Positions 17,396-25,933 of a DNA stretch of 50,152 bases are shown one piece after another. The notes beneath the pieces are model-generated. The model did no database searches, had not been told where the DNA came from, and was given only the letters and a program-made list of their open reading frames with translations. Numbering within the stretch: position 1 is the stretch's first letter; every line of letters starts with the position of its first letter. Where the stretch lies: positions 1 through 50,152 of the forward strand of contig CAKRRN010000017.1 in assembly GCA_934394435.1 (NCBI GenBank), read 5' to 3'. The DNA is from an uncultured Bacteroidaceae bacterium (lineage in GTDB: Bacteria > Bacteroidota > Bacteroidia > Bacteroidales > Bacteroidaceae). The position numbers and the translations under genes were made by a program.

Positions 17396-18514
17396 TTACT
17401 TGCCCTGCTTCTTTACGTCCTGTCCGTCACGTACCATGCCGGCACCTTCGGCAACGATTTCCTCGCCACCCTTCAGACCAGAGGTCACGATAAAGGTCTT
17501 GCCTTGGCTCTGGGGCAGAATATCAATCATTTGTGCATGAGCGATACCCTTGTTGTCAACCACATACACATTATACTTGTCTTGTGTCTGTACTGCAGCA
17601 GTGGCAGGAACGGTGAGTGCGTCCTTGTATGTCACAGGGATGATAATGTTGCCCGTGCTACCAGAGTGGAGAATATGATTGGGATTTGAGAATGCGGCAC
17701 GCATTTGTACAGATCCTGTGCTACGGTCTACAACTCCGCTTGCGCTTTCTACTCGTCCTTTGATTTCATATTCGCTACCGTCTACCAGTTGCAATGTAAG
17801 GTCAGGCATTGCTTCGATAGCCTTCTCGGCTGTTTCATACTGGCGGATAAGTGCCAGATACTGGCTTTCTGTCATGCTGAAGTACACGTACATTTCGTTG
17901 TTGTCACTTACCGTTGTAAGGGGTTGTGGCATTGCACTACTTACCAATGCGCCCTGACGATAGGGGAGAGTACCTATTACACCGTCAGCAGGACTTGTTA
18001 CAGTCGTATATGACAGGCTGTTGCGTGCATTCACCACTTGTGCTTTGGCTTGTGCTACTTGTGCTTTAGCGCTGAGCAAGCTGTTCTGTGCGGTCTGCAT
18101 GTCTATTTCGCTTACCACCTTCTGGTCATACAACTTTTTGCGGCTATCGTAGTTGAGCTGTGCAGTCGCTTCCTGTGCCTGTGCTGCTTTGAGTGCTGCC
18201 TCGGCTGTATTCAAGGCTGCGCGATAAGGTACCTGGTCGATTACGAAGAGTACCTGTCCTTTCTTTACCTTCTGTCCTTCTGTCACACAGAGCTTTTGCA
18301 GAGTACCACCTACCTGGGGGTAAACTTCGATGTCTTGGCGTCCGCGAATAGTGGCACTGTACTTCTCAGTCAGAGTCACATCGCTTTTGGTCACCTTTGT
18401 GGTCTTGTAAACTGCGCTGGGCATTGCACCCTGCTGCTGTTTGTTTCCACATGAGCTGAGTACTGCCATTGCAGTCATTGCTGTTACCAGCACAGTCATC
18501 AGTTTCTTAGTCAT
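17396..18514 (-). CDS. RND efflux periplasmic adaptor (AcrA/MexA-like lipoprotein)
   Basis: The membrane-fusion subunit links the AcrB-type pump to the outer-membrane channel. The product is about 372 residues, with a signal sequence and lipobox (MAVLSSCGNKQQ). The biotinyl-lipoyl-like halves are visible (YPQVGGTLQKLCVTEGQKVKKG and TSPADGVIGTLPYRQGALV). Between them is a coiled-coil hairpin rich in Ala and Gln (AALKAAQAQEATAQLNYDSRK). I prefer the ATG at 18514 over 18526 because AGAGAAA precedes it. It is the first gene of the operon. No local repressor gene is adjacent. Confidence 0.93.
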   Translation of the reverse strand: MTKKLMTVLVTAMTAMAVLSSCGNKQQQGAMPSAVYKTTKVTKSDVTLTEKYSATIRGRQDIEVYPQVGGTLQKLCVTEGQKVKKGQVLFVIDQVPYRAALNTAEAALKAAQAQEATAQLNYDSRKKLYDQKVVSEIDMQTAQNSLLSAKAQVAQAKAQVVNARNSLSYTTVTSPADGVIGTLPYRQGALVSSAMPQPLTTVSDNNEMYVYFSMTESQYLALIRQYETAEKAIEAMPDLTLQLVDGSEYEIKGRVESASGVVDRSTGSVQMRAAFSNPNHILHSGSTGNIIIPVTYKDALTVPATAAVQTQDKYNVYVVDNKGIAHAQMIDILPQSQGKTFIVTSGLKGGEEIVAEGAGMVRDGQDVKKQGK

Positions 18515-18608
18515 AATTTCTCTCATTCAAAAAATATATTTATAACTCTTATCTTTTTATCTTTTGTTCTATTTTCCTATGTGGTTTTCTTCCTTAGAAA
18601 ATCGGGTG

Positions 18609-18616
18609 CAAAGTTA
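18609..18616 (-). promoter_or_regulatory. Promoter of the RND efflux operon
   Basis: TAACTTTG on the minus strand, about 95 bases upstream of the adaptor gene, fits the TAnnTTTG -7 box. No clean TTTG box was found at the right distance. The leader is rather long and AT-rich. Confidence 0.55.
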
Positions 18617-18805
18617 CGACAATTCATCTTAACGTATTGCGCTCCATGGTGCTTAGCCTTGTTGTTTTGTTGTTCTAATCAAGAACTCAATTTGTCTTTT
18701 AACAAGATTTAAGTTCTCTTGATGAATCTCTGTGCAGTTCCCCTTGCCTGTTGCCTGTCAAAATGGAGAGGAAGTGCTTTTCTATGCAGGTGCTGTAGGG
18801 ATTGT

Positions 18806-18849
18806 CGCAGAGCGGTAGAAAATCTTTTCAGTTTTCTTACCGCTCTGCG
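18806..18849. terminator. Perfect 12-bp hairpin downstream of rho
   Basis: CGCAGAGCGGTA (18806-18817) pairs exactly with TACCGCTCTGCG (18838-18849) across a 20-base loop. It lies 89 bases after the rho stop on the minus strand and has no long T-run. It may be a terminator or a 3' protective structure. The remaining sequence between 18527 and 18937 shows only the RND promoter. Confidence 0.5.
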
Positions 18850-18937
18850 TTTAAACACCAATGTGTGTCTATAAGTAAGTGTTGGCGTATATAGATATCT
18901 TTTATGGAGATATTGTCTACGTCTTCTATGCTAAATC

Positions 18938-20878
18938 CTATGAGTTCATGCTCAAGAGGAACTCTTCGTTGTTGAGTGTGTTCTCCAGTTTCGACTTCAC
19001 TTCGTTCATTGCCTCGATGGGGTTCATGTCGCTTAGGAACTTGCGCAGAATCCACATGCGGTCAAGAGTCATCTTGTCTTGCAACAAATCATCACGTCGT
19101 GTGCTGCTTGCTGTGATGTTTACGGCAGGGAAGATGCGCTTGTTGCTCAGCATTCTGTCGAGTTGCAGTTCCATATTACCGGTTCCTTTAAATTCCTCGA
19201 AGATGACTTCGTCCATCTTACTTCCTGTGTCAATCAGAGCGGTGGCAATGATGGTGAGACTTCCTCCATTCTCGATGTTACGTGCTGCACCGAAGAAGCG
19301 TTTGGGCTTGTGCAGGGCATTGGCATCGACACCTCCACTCAGCACTTTACCGCTGGCTGGCGATACTGTGTTGTAGGCTCTGGCTAATCGGGTGATTGAA
19401 TCCAAGAAGATTACCACATCGTGTCCGCATTCCACCATTCGCTTTGCTTTCTCAAGTACGATTCCTGCAATCTTTACATGGCGTTCTGCTGGTTCGTCAA
19501 AAGTGCTGGCGATGACCTCTGCCTTTACAGTTCGTGCCATGTCGGTAACCTCCTCTGGGCGTTCGTCGATGAGAAGCATCATCAGGTAGGCTTCGGGATG
19601 GTTTGCTGTAATGGCGTTGGCAATGTCTTTCAGGAGCATGGTCTTACCTGTTTTGGGCTGTGCCACGATGAGTGCGCGCTGTCCTTTACCGATGGGGGCA
19701 AACAGGTCTACCACTCGTGCTGCCAAAGAATCGTTGCGTCCCTTGCAGAGTTTGAATTTCTCGTCGGGGAACAGAGGAGTGAGATTCTCAAACGGACTTC
19801 TGTCTCTTACGATTTCTGGGTCACATCCGTTCACGCTGGATACTTCTATCAGAGGGAAGAACTTCTCGTTTTCACGTGGAGGACGTACGGGACCTTCTAC
19901 CACGTCGCCAGTCTTCAGTCCATAGTGACGTATGGTCTGTGCGTTCACGTAAATATCATCGGGGCTGCTCAGATAATTATAGTCGCTACTACGCAGGAAT
20001 CCATAGCCTTCGTTCATTACCTCGAGCACACCTTCTCCACGGATGTTCAGCCCGAAGTCATATTTGTCATCTGCTGCTTTGGCTGCTTCTTGTTCGTAAA
20101 GAGGTGTTTCCTGAGCAGGTCTGTAACTGCTCTCTGCTGTCTCTTCGCTATTATTGCTGTTGGTGTCGTTGCTTGGGAAGGTACGCTCATAGGTGTCTTC
20201 TTCGTTCCCCATCGAAGGAATGTCTTGCACGATGATGAAGTCATCGCTGATACGTATGAACTTATCTTCTTGCTCGCTTGATGGTTCTGATGCGTTTTCC
20301 ACGGTTTCCTTTGCTTCGGGAACGGACGAACCCTTTTCGTTAGCATCGCGATTCGTATCCTGTGTGGAGTCAGCCTGTAGCTGTGTCTCTTCTTCGGGTG
20401 CGGTTTCGTCTGCTGTGGGGGTAGCCTCTATTTCTTGTGCGTTTGTCTCAGTGGGTTCTTCTGGTTTGATTTTACGAGGTCTTCCACGGCGTTTGGGTGC
20501 TGGAGCCACAGGCTCTTCTTTCTTTGCCTCTTCAAATGTGAGAGTAGTCTGTTTTTCCTTTTCTTCTTCTTTAGGCTTGCTATCCTCCTTCTCTGCTGCC
20601 TCTGCTGCTTTTTGAGCTTCAGATTTAGGCTTGCGTCCGCGTTTCTTTGGAGCTGCAACAGGTTCTTCAGATTCTTTACCCTCTACTTTGTTTTCTTGCG
20701 CTTCAGCACGTTTCTTTTTGTTGCCGCTTGGCAGAGAAGTTGCTCTAGCCATGGCCTCTGCATCTATTATATTATATATTAGTGTAGTGGCATCGCTTGA
20801 AGGTTCTGCATTGACACTTTGAGCCAAGGCAGACAACTCTTCGAACGTCATCTTCTCAAGTTCGCTTTTTGTGTGCAT
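18938..20878 (-). CDS. rho: Transcription termination factor Rho with long disordered insertion
   Basis: Hexameric RNA-dependent helicase that ends transcription. The N-terminal Rho_N helical part (MHTKSELEKMTFEELSALAQ) is followed by about 210 low-complexity residues rich in Lys, Glu, Ala and Pro (for example RRGRPRKIKPEE). The RNA-binding cold-shock domain starts near residue 280 (GEGVLEVMNEGYGFLRS). The ATPase core has the P-loop AQPKTGKT (about 409-416) and IFLDSITRLARAYN. The total of 646 residues compares with 419 in E. coli; the excess is the insertion, a known Bacteroidetes trait. The C-terminus MNPIEAMNEVKSKL is standard. Confidence 0.97.
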   Translation of the reverse strand: MHTKSELEKMTFEELSALAQSVNAEPSSDATTLIYNIIDAEAMARATSLPSGNKKKRAEAQENKVEGKESEEPVAAPKKRGRKPKSEAQKAAEAAEKEDSKPKEEEKEKQTTLTFEEAKKEEPVAPAPKRRGRPRKIKPEEPTETNAQEIEATPTADETAPEEETQLQADSTQDTNRDANEKGSSVPEAKETVENASEPSSEQEDKFIRISDDFIIVQDIPSMGNEEDTYERTFPSNDTNSNNSEETAESSYRPAQETPLYEQEAAKAADDKYDFGLNIRGEGVLEVMNEGYGFLRSSDYNYLSSPDDIYVNAQTIRHYGLKTGDVVEGPVRPPRENEKFFPLIEVSSVNGCDPEIVRDRSPFENLTPLFPDEKFKLCKGRNDSLAARVVDLFAPIGKGQRALIVAQPKTGKTMLLKDIANAITANHPEAYLMMLLIDERPEEVTDMARTVKAEVIASTFDEPAERHVKIAGIVLEKAKRMVECGHDVVIFLDSITRLARAYNTVSPASGKVLSGGVDANALHKPKRFFGAARNIENGGSLTIIATALIDTGSKMDEVIFEEFKGTGNMELQLDRMLSNKRIFPAVNITASSTRRDDLLQDKMTLDRMWILRKFLSDMNPIEAMNEVKSKLENTLNNEEFLLSMNS

Positions 20879-20968
20879 AATTAAGAGTATGCTTATGTTC
20901 TTTTAAAATTTATTCAATGGGGATAAATAAGAAAGCGAAAAAGGCTCGCTATTCTTGAATCGGGTCTG

Positions 20969-21000
20969 CAAAATTATGTTTTCTCTTTCATCTAACCAAA
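20969..21000 (-). promoter_or_regulatory. Promoter of rho (-33 and -7 boxes)
   Basis: On the minus strand TTTG (21000-20997) is followed after 20 bases by TAATTTTG (20976-20969), a full match to the Bacteroidetes consensus. The leader to the rho start is about 85-90 bases. Confidence 0.7.
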
Positions 21001-21040
21001 TTTGAATAGCATTTTCTGCTCCCCCTCTGCCATTTTTTTG

Positions 21041-21048
21041 TAATTTTG
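21041..21048 (+). promoter_or_regulatory. Bacteroidetes -7 promoter element before the ABC-F gene
   Basis: TAATTTTG lies only 7 bases before the ATG at 21056, which would give an almost leaderless mRNA. It is back to back with the rho promoter. Confidence 0.5.
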
Positions 21049-21055
21049 TGTCGTT

Positions 21056-22957
21056 ATGAGCGTAATTTCTTATCTGCAGGTGCAGAATCTTACACGAAGA
21101 GTTGGCGACAAGACCTTGTTCGCAGATCTTTCGTTTAGTGTCTCACAAGGGCAAAAGGTGGGACTGATAGCAAAAAACGGTACAGGTAAAAGTACGTTGC
21201 TCAATATTTTGGGGGGCAAGGATAGTGCCGACTCTGGGCAAGTGGTTTATCATAACGGATTACGCGTTGGATATTTGGAGCAGACCCCCTCATACCCGAT
21301 GGACATGACTGTGTTGGAGGCTTGTTTCTGGCACGGTAATGAAACTACCAATCTCATCAGAGAATACGAAACCTGTATGGCCACTCCTGGTAATCCTGGT
21401 CTTCAGAATATTATGGACCGCATGGAGCATCAAAATGCATGGGATTATGAAAACAGGAGCAAAACGATTCTGAGTCAGTTGTCTATCTCAGAATTCAATA
21501 AACCGCTTCACCAACTTTCTGGTGGGCAGCTGAAGCGCGTGGCTTTGGCAAACGCTCTGATTATGGAGCCGGATTTTCTGATTTTGGACGAACCGACAAA
21601 CCATCTCGACCTTCAGATGATAGAGTGGCTTGAGGGTTATCTGAAACGTTCGAACGTAACCTTGTTAATGGTCACGCACGATCGCTATTTCCTGGATAAT
21701 GTCTGCTCCGTGATTCTCGAACTGGATGATGAGACGGTCTACACGTATCATGGCAATTATGCCTATTATCTGGAGAAAAGGCAGGAAAGAATAGATGTGG
21801 CTCGAAGCGAGGTGGCAAGGGCCAACAATCTTTATCGTACGGAATTGGAATGGATGCGCCGTATGCCACAGGCTCGCGGACATAAAGCCCGTTACCGCGA
21901 GGAGGCTTTCTACGATCTGGAGCAGAAAGCCAAACAGAGATTAGAGGAGCAAAAAGTACGGCTCGAGATGAAATCATCCTATATTGGAAGCCGAATCTTT
22001 GAGGCTGAATACGTGAGCAAGAAGTACGAGAAGGTCATCCTCAAGGATTTCTACTACTGTTTCTCACGTTACGAGAAAATGGGTATCGTGGGCGGAAATG
22101 GTACGGGCAAGAGTACATTCGTCAAGATGCTTCTCGGACTTGTAAAGCCCGACAGTGGCAGATTCGTGGTGGGAGAGACTGTTAAATTCGGATATTATAG
22201 TCAGGAGGGAATGAAGTTCGACCCACAGATGAAGGTGATTGATGCGGTGCGTAGAGTGGCTGAGTATGTGGATTTAGGAGGGGGAAGACATTTGTCTGCC
22301 ATGCAGTTTCTGCAACACTTCATGTTCTCGCCACTTCAGCAGCAAAATTACATCGCTAAGCTTTCTGGTGGAGAGCAAAGAAGACTCTATCTGTGTACGG
22401 TACTTATGCAAAACCCCAATTTCCTGGTTCTTGACGAACCTACGAATGATTTAGACATAAACACCCTGCAGATTCTGGAGCAATACCTGCAGGATTTTCA
22501 TGGGTGTGTCATCGTCATCAGCCACGACCGTTACTTCATGGACAAGGTAGTAGACCATTTGCTGGTATTCCGTGGTAATGGGGTGGTGGAGGATTTTCCT
22601 GGCAACTATACCCAGTTTCGTGAATGGGAAGACAATCGTAAAGTCGCCCAAGAGAAGTCCGCTGCTGCTAATCTCAAATCAAAAGGAACTGCAGAACCTT
22701 CTGCTAAGGACAATGGGAAGAAATCGCCCCGTCTGGAACAGAAGCGACGGAAGACGTTCAAAGAGAAACAAGAGTTTGCCGCACTTGAGGTGGAAATAGA
22801 TGCACTGGAAAAGGAAAAGACAGAAATAGAAGGCAAACTATCCAGTGGCACTCTTAGTGTGCAGGAAATAACGGAACTGAGCAAGCGACTGCCAGTGGTG
22901 GTGGAAGAACTGGATGCGAAATCTATGCGTTGGCTCGAATTGAGCGAGATTGAATAG
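21056..22957 (+). CDS. ABC-F family ATPase (Uup-like)
   Basis: A soluble twin-ATPase protein of 633 residues with no membrane domain. ABC-F proteins act on ribosomes. First cassette: Walker A AKNGTGKSTLLNIL, signature LSGGQLKRVALANAL, Walker B FLILDEPTNHLDL. Second cassette: GGNGTGKSTFVKML, LSGGEQRRLYLCTVL, FLVLDEPTNDLDI. The linker between them is basic. The C-terminus (about 540-633) is a Lys/Glu-rich coiled coil (KRRKTFKEKQEFAALEVEID), which is a Uup feature and is absent from EttA. A role in ribosome rescue or DNA-linked transposon excision, as proposed for Uup, is inference. Confidence 0.9.
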   Translation: MSVISYLQVQNLTRRVGDKTLFADLSFSVSQGQKVGLIAKNGTGKSTLLNILGGKDSADSGQVVYHNGLRVGYLEQTPSYPMDMTVLEACFWHGNETTNLIREYETCMATPGNPGLQNIMDRMEHQNAWDYENRSKTILSQLSISEFNKPLHQLSGGQLKRVALANALIMEPDFLILDEPTNHLDLQMIEWLEGYLKRSNVTLLMVTHDRYFLDNVCSVILELDDETVYTYHGNYAYYLEKRQERIDVARSEVARANNLYRTELEWMRRMPQARGHKARYREEAFYDLEQKAKQRLEEQKVRLEMKSSYIGSRIFEAEYVSKKYEKVILKDFYYCFSRYEKMGIVGGNGTGKSTFVKMLLGLVKPDSGRFVVGETVKFGYYSQEGMKFDPQMKVIDAVRRVAEYVDLGGGRHLSAMQFLQHFMFSPLQQQNYIAKLSGGEQRRLYLCTVLMQNPNFLVLDEPTNDLDINTLQILEQYLQDFHGCVIVISHDRYFMDKVVDHLLVFRGNGVVEDFPGNYTQFREWEDNRKVAQEKSAAANLKSKGTAEPSAKDNGKKSPRLEQKRRKTFKEKQEFAALEVEIDALEKEKTEIEGKLSSGTLSVQEITELSKRLPVVVEELDAKSMRWLELSEIE

Positions 22958-23243
22958 TTTCACGTTTGTCTCGTTCTTAGCATCCAGAAGCCGTCCCGAA
23001 CCTATTTCGAAGCCAGAAGCAACACGTAGTCGAAAGCAAAACACGTGGCACTCTTGTAGTTGTTCTTGCTTTTCTTTTATATATACTTATTATTATGCTT
23101 CTATAAGTTCTCCCTTCGTTTCCGTTTCCAAAATGGAGAATGAACGGTTCTGAGACTTTTTCTTGCTGAGAGAGAATATCTATATTCGCTATCCTAAGAT
23201 ATTTTGAAAAGTCATATAAATAATACTGTCTGGAGGCAAAAGT

Positions 23244-23585
23244 GTGTTCGGTAGATATTTAGTGAGGCTGGCTAATGGAGTCAGCCGTTTTCTTACAAAT
23301 AAGGAAGGACGGTAAGAGAGCATAGCAAGTAATAAGTATTAGGCATTAAATTTTCAAAGCCCAGGTAATATAGTATTCATTGGACAAATATTATAGTATT
23401 ATTTTTGGGGGAAACTTTTATTGATTTCTGTAGATACGATTTAACAGTATAAAACGACAAAAGGAAAAAACACACTATTCTTTTTGTGAAACGGTAGAGC
23501 TATAATTATAATAGTCCCCTTTTATTTTTCTAACTGGAAAAATATTTTTCTCCAACTAGGAAAAAAGTAGAGCCTTTTCGTATGT
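23244..23585 (+). repeat. Dispersed non-coding repeat, copy B (lacks the outer 3' part)
   Basis: Aligns with copies A and C from GTAGATATTTAGTGAGG (23251) through GTAATAAGTATTAGGC (about 23330), TATAGTATTA, GATTTCTGTAGATACG, GAAACGGTAGAG and the AT-rich palindrome CTAACTGG...CCAACTAG (23530-23570). The block GGCTTATAAGT and the end motif seen in A and C are missing, so it is shorter; just after it the promoter of the next operon begins. Positions 22958-23243 hold no gene; they include one TATCCTAAGATA (about 23191), also found at 32937. Confidence 0.7.
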
Positions 23586-23663
23586 GCGTATGAAAGCATA
23601 ACAACGAAATGTTAAATAAATGTTAAAAACAGAAAAGGGCATTGTAGTATCTATATTACGTTA

Positions 23664-23671
23664 TACTTTTG
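23664..23671 (+). promoter_or_regulatory. Promoter of the GntR-linked ABC operon
   Basis: TACTTTTG fits TAnnTTTG; ATTG lies 19 bases upstream (one mismatch to TTTG). The start codon follows about 33 bases later. Confidence 0.5.
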
Positions 23672-23704
23672 CAGTGTACTATTTAACTAATACACCAATA
23701 CAAT

Positions 23705-24418
23705 ATGATAGACATCAATAATGTGACATTTGAATATCAGTACGGGAAGCCCGTGCTGAAGGACTTTTCCCTGACTTTTCCTCAGGGAGGTGTGTATGGC
23801 TTGCTGGGTAAGAATGGTACTGGCAAGAGCACATTGCTCTATCTCATCTCGGGTCTGCTGCGTCCGCAACGTGGCGAGGTTCGTGTGGATGGACTATTGG
23901 CTGAGAATCGCCAGCCAGAGATGTTGCGTGAGATATTTCTTGTGCCAGAGGAATATGATTTGCCAGCTGTAACCTTGCAGAGTTACATTCGTGCACTAAA
24001 GCCTTTCTATCCCCGTTTCAGCGATGAGTTGTTGCGCTCGTGCATCGAAGGCTTCGATCTCAATATGGATATGCATCTGGGTGCACTCTCTATGGGACAG
24101 AAGAAGAAGGTGTATATGTGTGTGGCGATGGCCACGGGTACGCGTGTCTTGCTGATGGACGAACCTACAAATGGACTCGATATCCTGAGCAAGAGCCAAT
24201 TCCGCAAGGTGGTGGTGATGGGCATGGATGATCAGAAGACCGTATTGGTGAGCACCCATCAGGTGCATGATGTGGAGCGTCTGCTCGACCATGTGACGAT
24301 TCTCGATGGCAACCGCGTGCTGATGCATGGTCCGCTTAATGAAGACAATGGTCCAGTGGATCTGGAAAAACTTTTTGTGGAGACCGTAGAGGGTGCGCGT
24401 AAGGAGGCTCAGCAGTAA
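23705..24418 (+). CDS. ABC transporter ATP-binding protein
   Basis: A 237-residue ATPase that pairs with the membrane protein encoded next. Walker A is GLLGKNGTGKSTLLYL (about 33-48) and Walker B is VLLMDEPTNGLD. The signature is degenerate, LSMGQKKKVYMC in place of LSGGQ, which is common in the YtrB/GntR-linked group. The C-terminal part has HQVHDVERLLDHV. The gene opens a three-gene set with a permease and a GntR regulator, the usual layout for self-regulated export or resistance modules. The substrate is unknown. Confidence 0.9.
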   Translation: MIDINNVTFEYQYGKPVLKDFSLTFPQGGVYGLLGKNGTGKSTLLYLISGLLRPQRGEVRVDGLLAENRQPEMLREIFLVPEEYDLPAVTLQSYIRALKPFYPRFSDELLRSCIEGFDLNMDMHLGALSMGQKKKVYMCVAMATGTRVLLMDEPTNGLDILSKSQFRKVVVMGMDDQKTVLVSTHQVHDVERLLDHVTILDGNRVLMHGPLNEDNGPVDLEKLFVETVEGARKEAQQ

Positions 24419-24438
24419 TGATTTAATATATATATATA

Positions 24439-24445
24439 AGGAGGA
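24439..24445 (+). promoter_or_regulatory. Strong Shine-Dalgarno sequence before the permease
   Basis: AAGGAGG is 10 bases before the ATG at 24456. Such a full match is uncommon in Bacteroidetes and decides the start: the longer frame from 24393 would overlap the ATPase gene. Confidence 0.7.
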
Positions 24446-24455
24446 TATTAGAATT

Positions 24456-25346
24456 ATGATACAGTTCGAAATGAAAAGGTTCCAGCATGTGGCACGTTGG
24501 GACATGACTATAAACCGGAAGTTCTATCTCAATCAAGCGGCTGGTCTGTTTGTGCTCGCCATATTCCCCGTGATACTTCAGTACATGTTTTGGTGGGCAA
24601 CGGGTGATGTGTCGTTGTTCGGGATGGGTTACGATGGAGGTTATCCCAGATTTGGCTTGTCTAGCAGTGTTCTAGCTTTGGGCACTTATTATTCCATTGT
24701 GACAAATGTTCTGCCGATTGTGTACCTTAGTTATATATTCCACAATCTGGTGCGCAAGCAGGGACGAATAGCCGAACTTACCCTGCCAGCCAGCAATGTG
24801 GAACGTTTTGCATGGCACGCTTTGTTCTGTCTGATTGCTCCCCAACTGGTGTTCTTGCTCTCTGTGTTGTGTGCGGATGTGCTCAACTTGGTGTTTGCTG
24901 CACTTTTTGGATGTCTCTCTCATGTGGAATCCCTCACCAAAGCGTTCTTGTTTGATAATATGGATGATTTCCGCATTATTAAAAGTTTCTCGTTTTTCTC
25001 TCATCCCTATCTGCTGTACACGATTGCTATTCTCTCTTCACTCTGTTACGTGAGCACCTTTGCTTTGGGTAATGCCTGGAAGTACCGTTATAATCTAATA
25101 TTCACTTGCTTGGCTCACGTCTTGTTATGGATGTCGCTGAGTTTAGTGATGATGTTTTTGGCGGGATTCTTTATGCGATTTGTTAGCTTAGACTGGCTGA
25201 TGATCTTTGATTTCAAGTTACCTTTTGATGGAACTGGATTGCTGGTGCTTCTGTGCGTCTTGCTATTGGCATTATTAGTGGGTATCTGGGCTCTTACCTA
25301 TAGACTATATTGTAATGCACAGGTGACTAGCCGCCGCAACCGTTAA
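24456..25346 (+). CDS. ABC transporter membrane subunit
   Basis: A 296-residue integral membrane protein with about six hydrophobic segments, among them QAAGLFVLAIFPVILQYMF and YSIVTNVLPIVYLSYIF. It contains the segment GRIAELTLPASNVERFAWH, seen in permeases of the GntR-linked ABC sets, where it probably contacts the ATPase. It starts at the AAGGAGG-preceded ATG, 37 bases after the ATPase stop. The substrate cannot be inferred. Confidence 0.85.
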   Translation: MIQFEMKRFQHVARWDMTINRKFYLNQAAGLFVLAIFPVILQYMFWWATGDVSLFGMGYDGGYPRFGLSSSVLALGTYYSIVTNVLPIVYLSYIFHNLVRKQGRIAELTLPASNVERFAWHALFCLIAPQLVFLLSVLCADVLNLVFAALFGCLSHVESLTKAFLFDNMDDFRIIKSFSFFSHPYLLYTIAILSSLCYVSTFALGNAWKYRYNLIFTCLAHVLLWMSLSLVMMFLAGFFMRFVSLDWLMIFDFKLPFDGTGLLVLLCVLLLALLVGIWALTYRLYCNAQVTSRRNR

Positions 25347-25365
25347 TAAAATAGCTGATTTATTT

Positions 25366-25722
25366 ATGGAATTCAAGGAACAGAAAGCCATTTATCTGCA
25401 GATTGCAGAACACGTTTGCGATGACATCCTTGTAGGCAAGTATCGTGAGGGCGATAAGCTTCCCTCTGTACGTGAGCTTGCCATGGAGGCTGAGGTGAAC
25501 GTCAATACTGTGGCACGCTCGCTGGAATGGCTGCAGCAGAAGGGCGTGGCTGTCACTAAACGAGGACTCGGCAATTTTGTTGCAGAGAACGGTGTGCAGG
25601 CCGTGGAGGCTCTGCGTCGTGATGAGTTCTTCTCTGAACAATTGCCAGACCTTTTTCGCCTGATGCGTGCATTAGGCGTGGATATTGATGAGGTCGTAAC
25701 TCGCTGGAATACAAATAAATAA
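25366..25722 (+). CDS. GntR-family regulator (YtrA-like, no large effector domain)
   Basis: A 118-residue DNA-binding protein. The winged helix spans about residues 10-75, with the typical YREGDKLPSVRELAMEAEVN and NTVARSLEWLQQKGVAVTKR and the wing RGLGNFVAE. The short C-terminus is helical and lacks a UTRA or FadR-type domain, as in YtrA regulators. It is encoded 19 bases after the permease and probably represses its own operon. The operator is not identified. Confidence 0.9.
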   Translation: MEFKEQKAIYLQIAEHVCDDILVGKYREGDKLPSVRELAMEAEVNVNTVARSLEWLQQKGVAVTKRGLGNFVAENGVQAVEALRRDEFFSEQLPDLFRLMRALGVDIDEVVTRWNTNK

Positions 25723-25780
25723 GCGTAATTACATAAAAAAGTGTGAGAAAAAAGTTAATTACCACTAAAACTTGCATATT

Positions 25781-25900
25781 ATGATTAGTACCTATTCGCA
25801 GTTGCGTGCTAAGGGGCGTGCAGAAGGCGTGAGCGTCCTTAAATTACAAACCATGCGATTCTGTGGAGGCACAAATGCCAATCCACAGAGTTGCGCATGA
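25781..25900 (+). CDS. Possible small ORF (39 codons) with an internal hairpin
   Basis: A frame starting MISTYSQLRAKG and ending at TGA 25898-25900. Its 3' half contains the hairpin CTGTGGA...TCCACAG (25861-25888) with an inner GGC/GCC pair. No ribosome-binding sequence is clear. It lies between the GntR gene and the DUF2807 lipoprotein and may be a leader or a chance frame. I would not assign a function. Confidence 0.25.
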   Translation: MISTYSQLRAKGRAEGVSVLKLQTMRFCGGTNANPQSCA

Positions 25901-25933
25901 ACCATTAACGTACAATATAAATATTTCAAAAAG

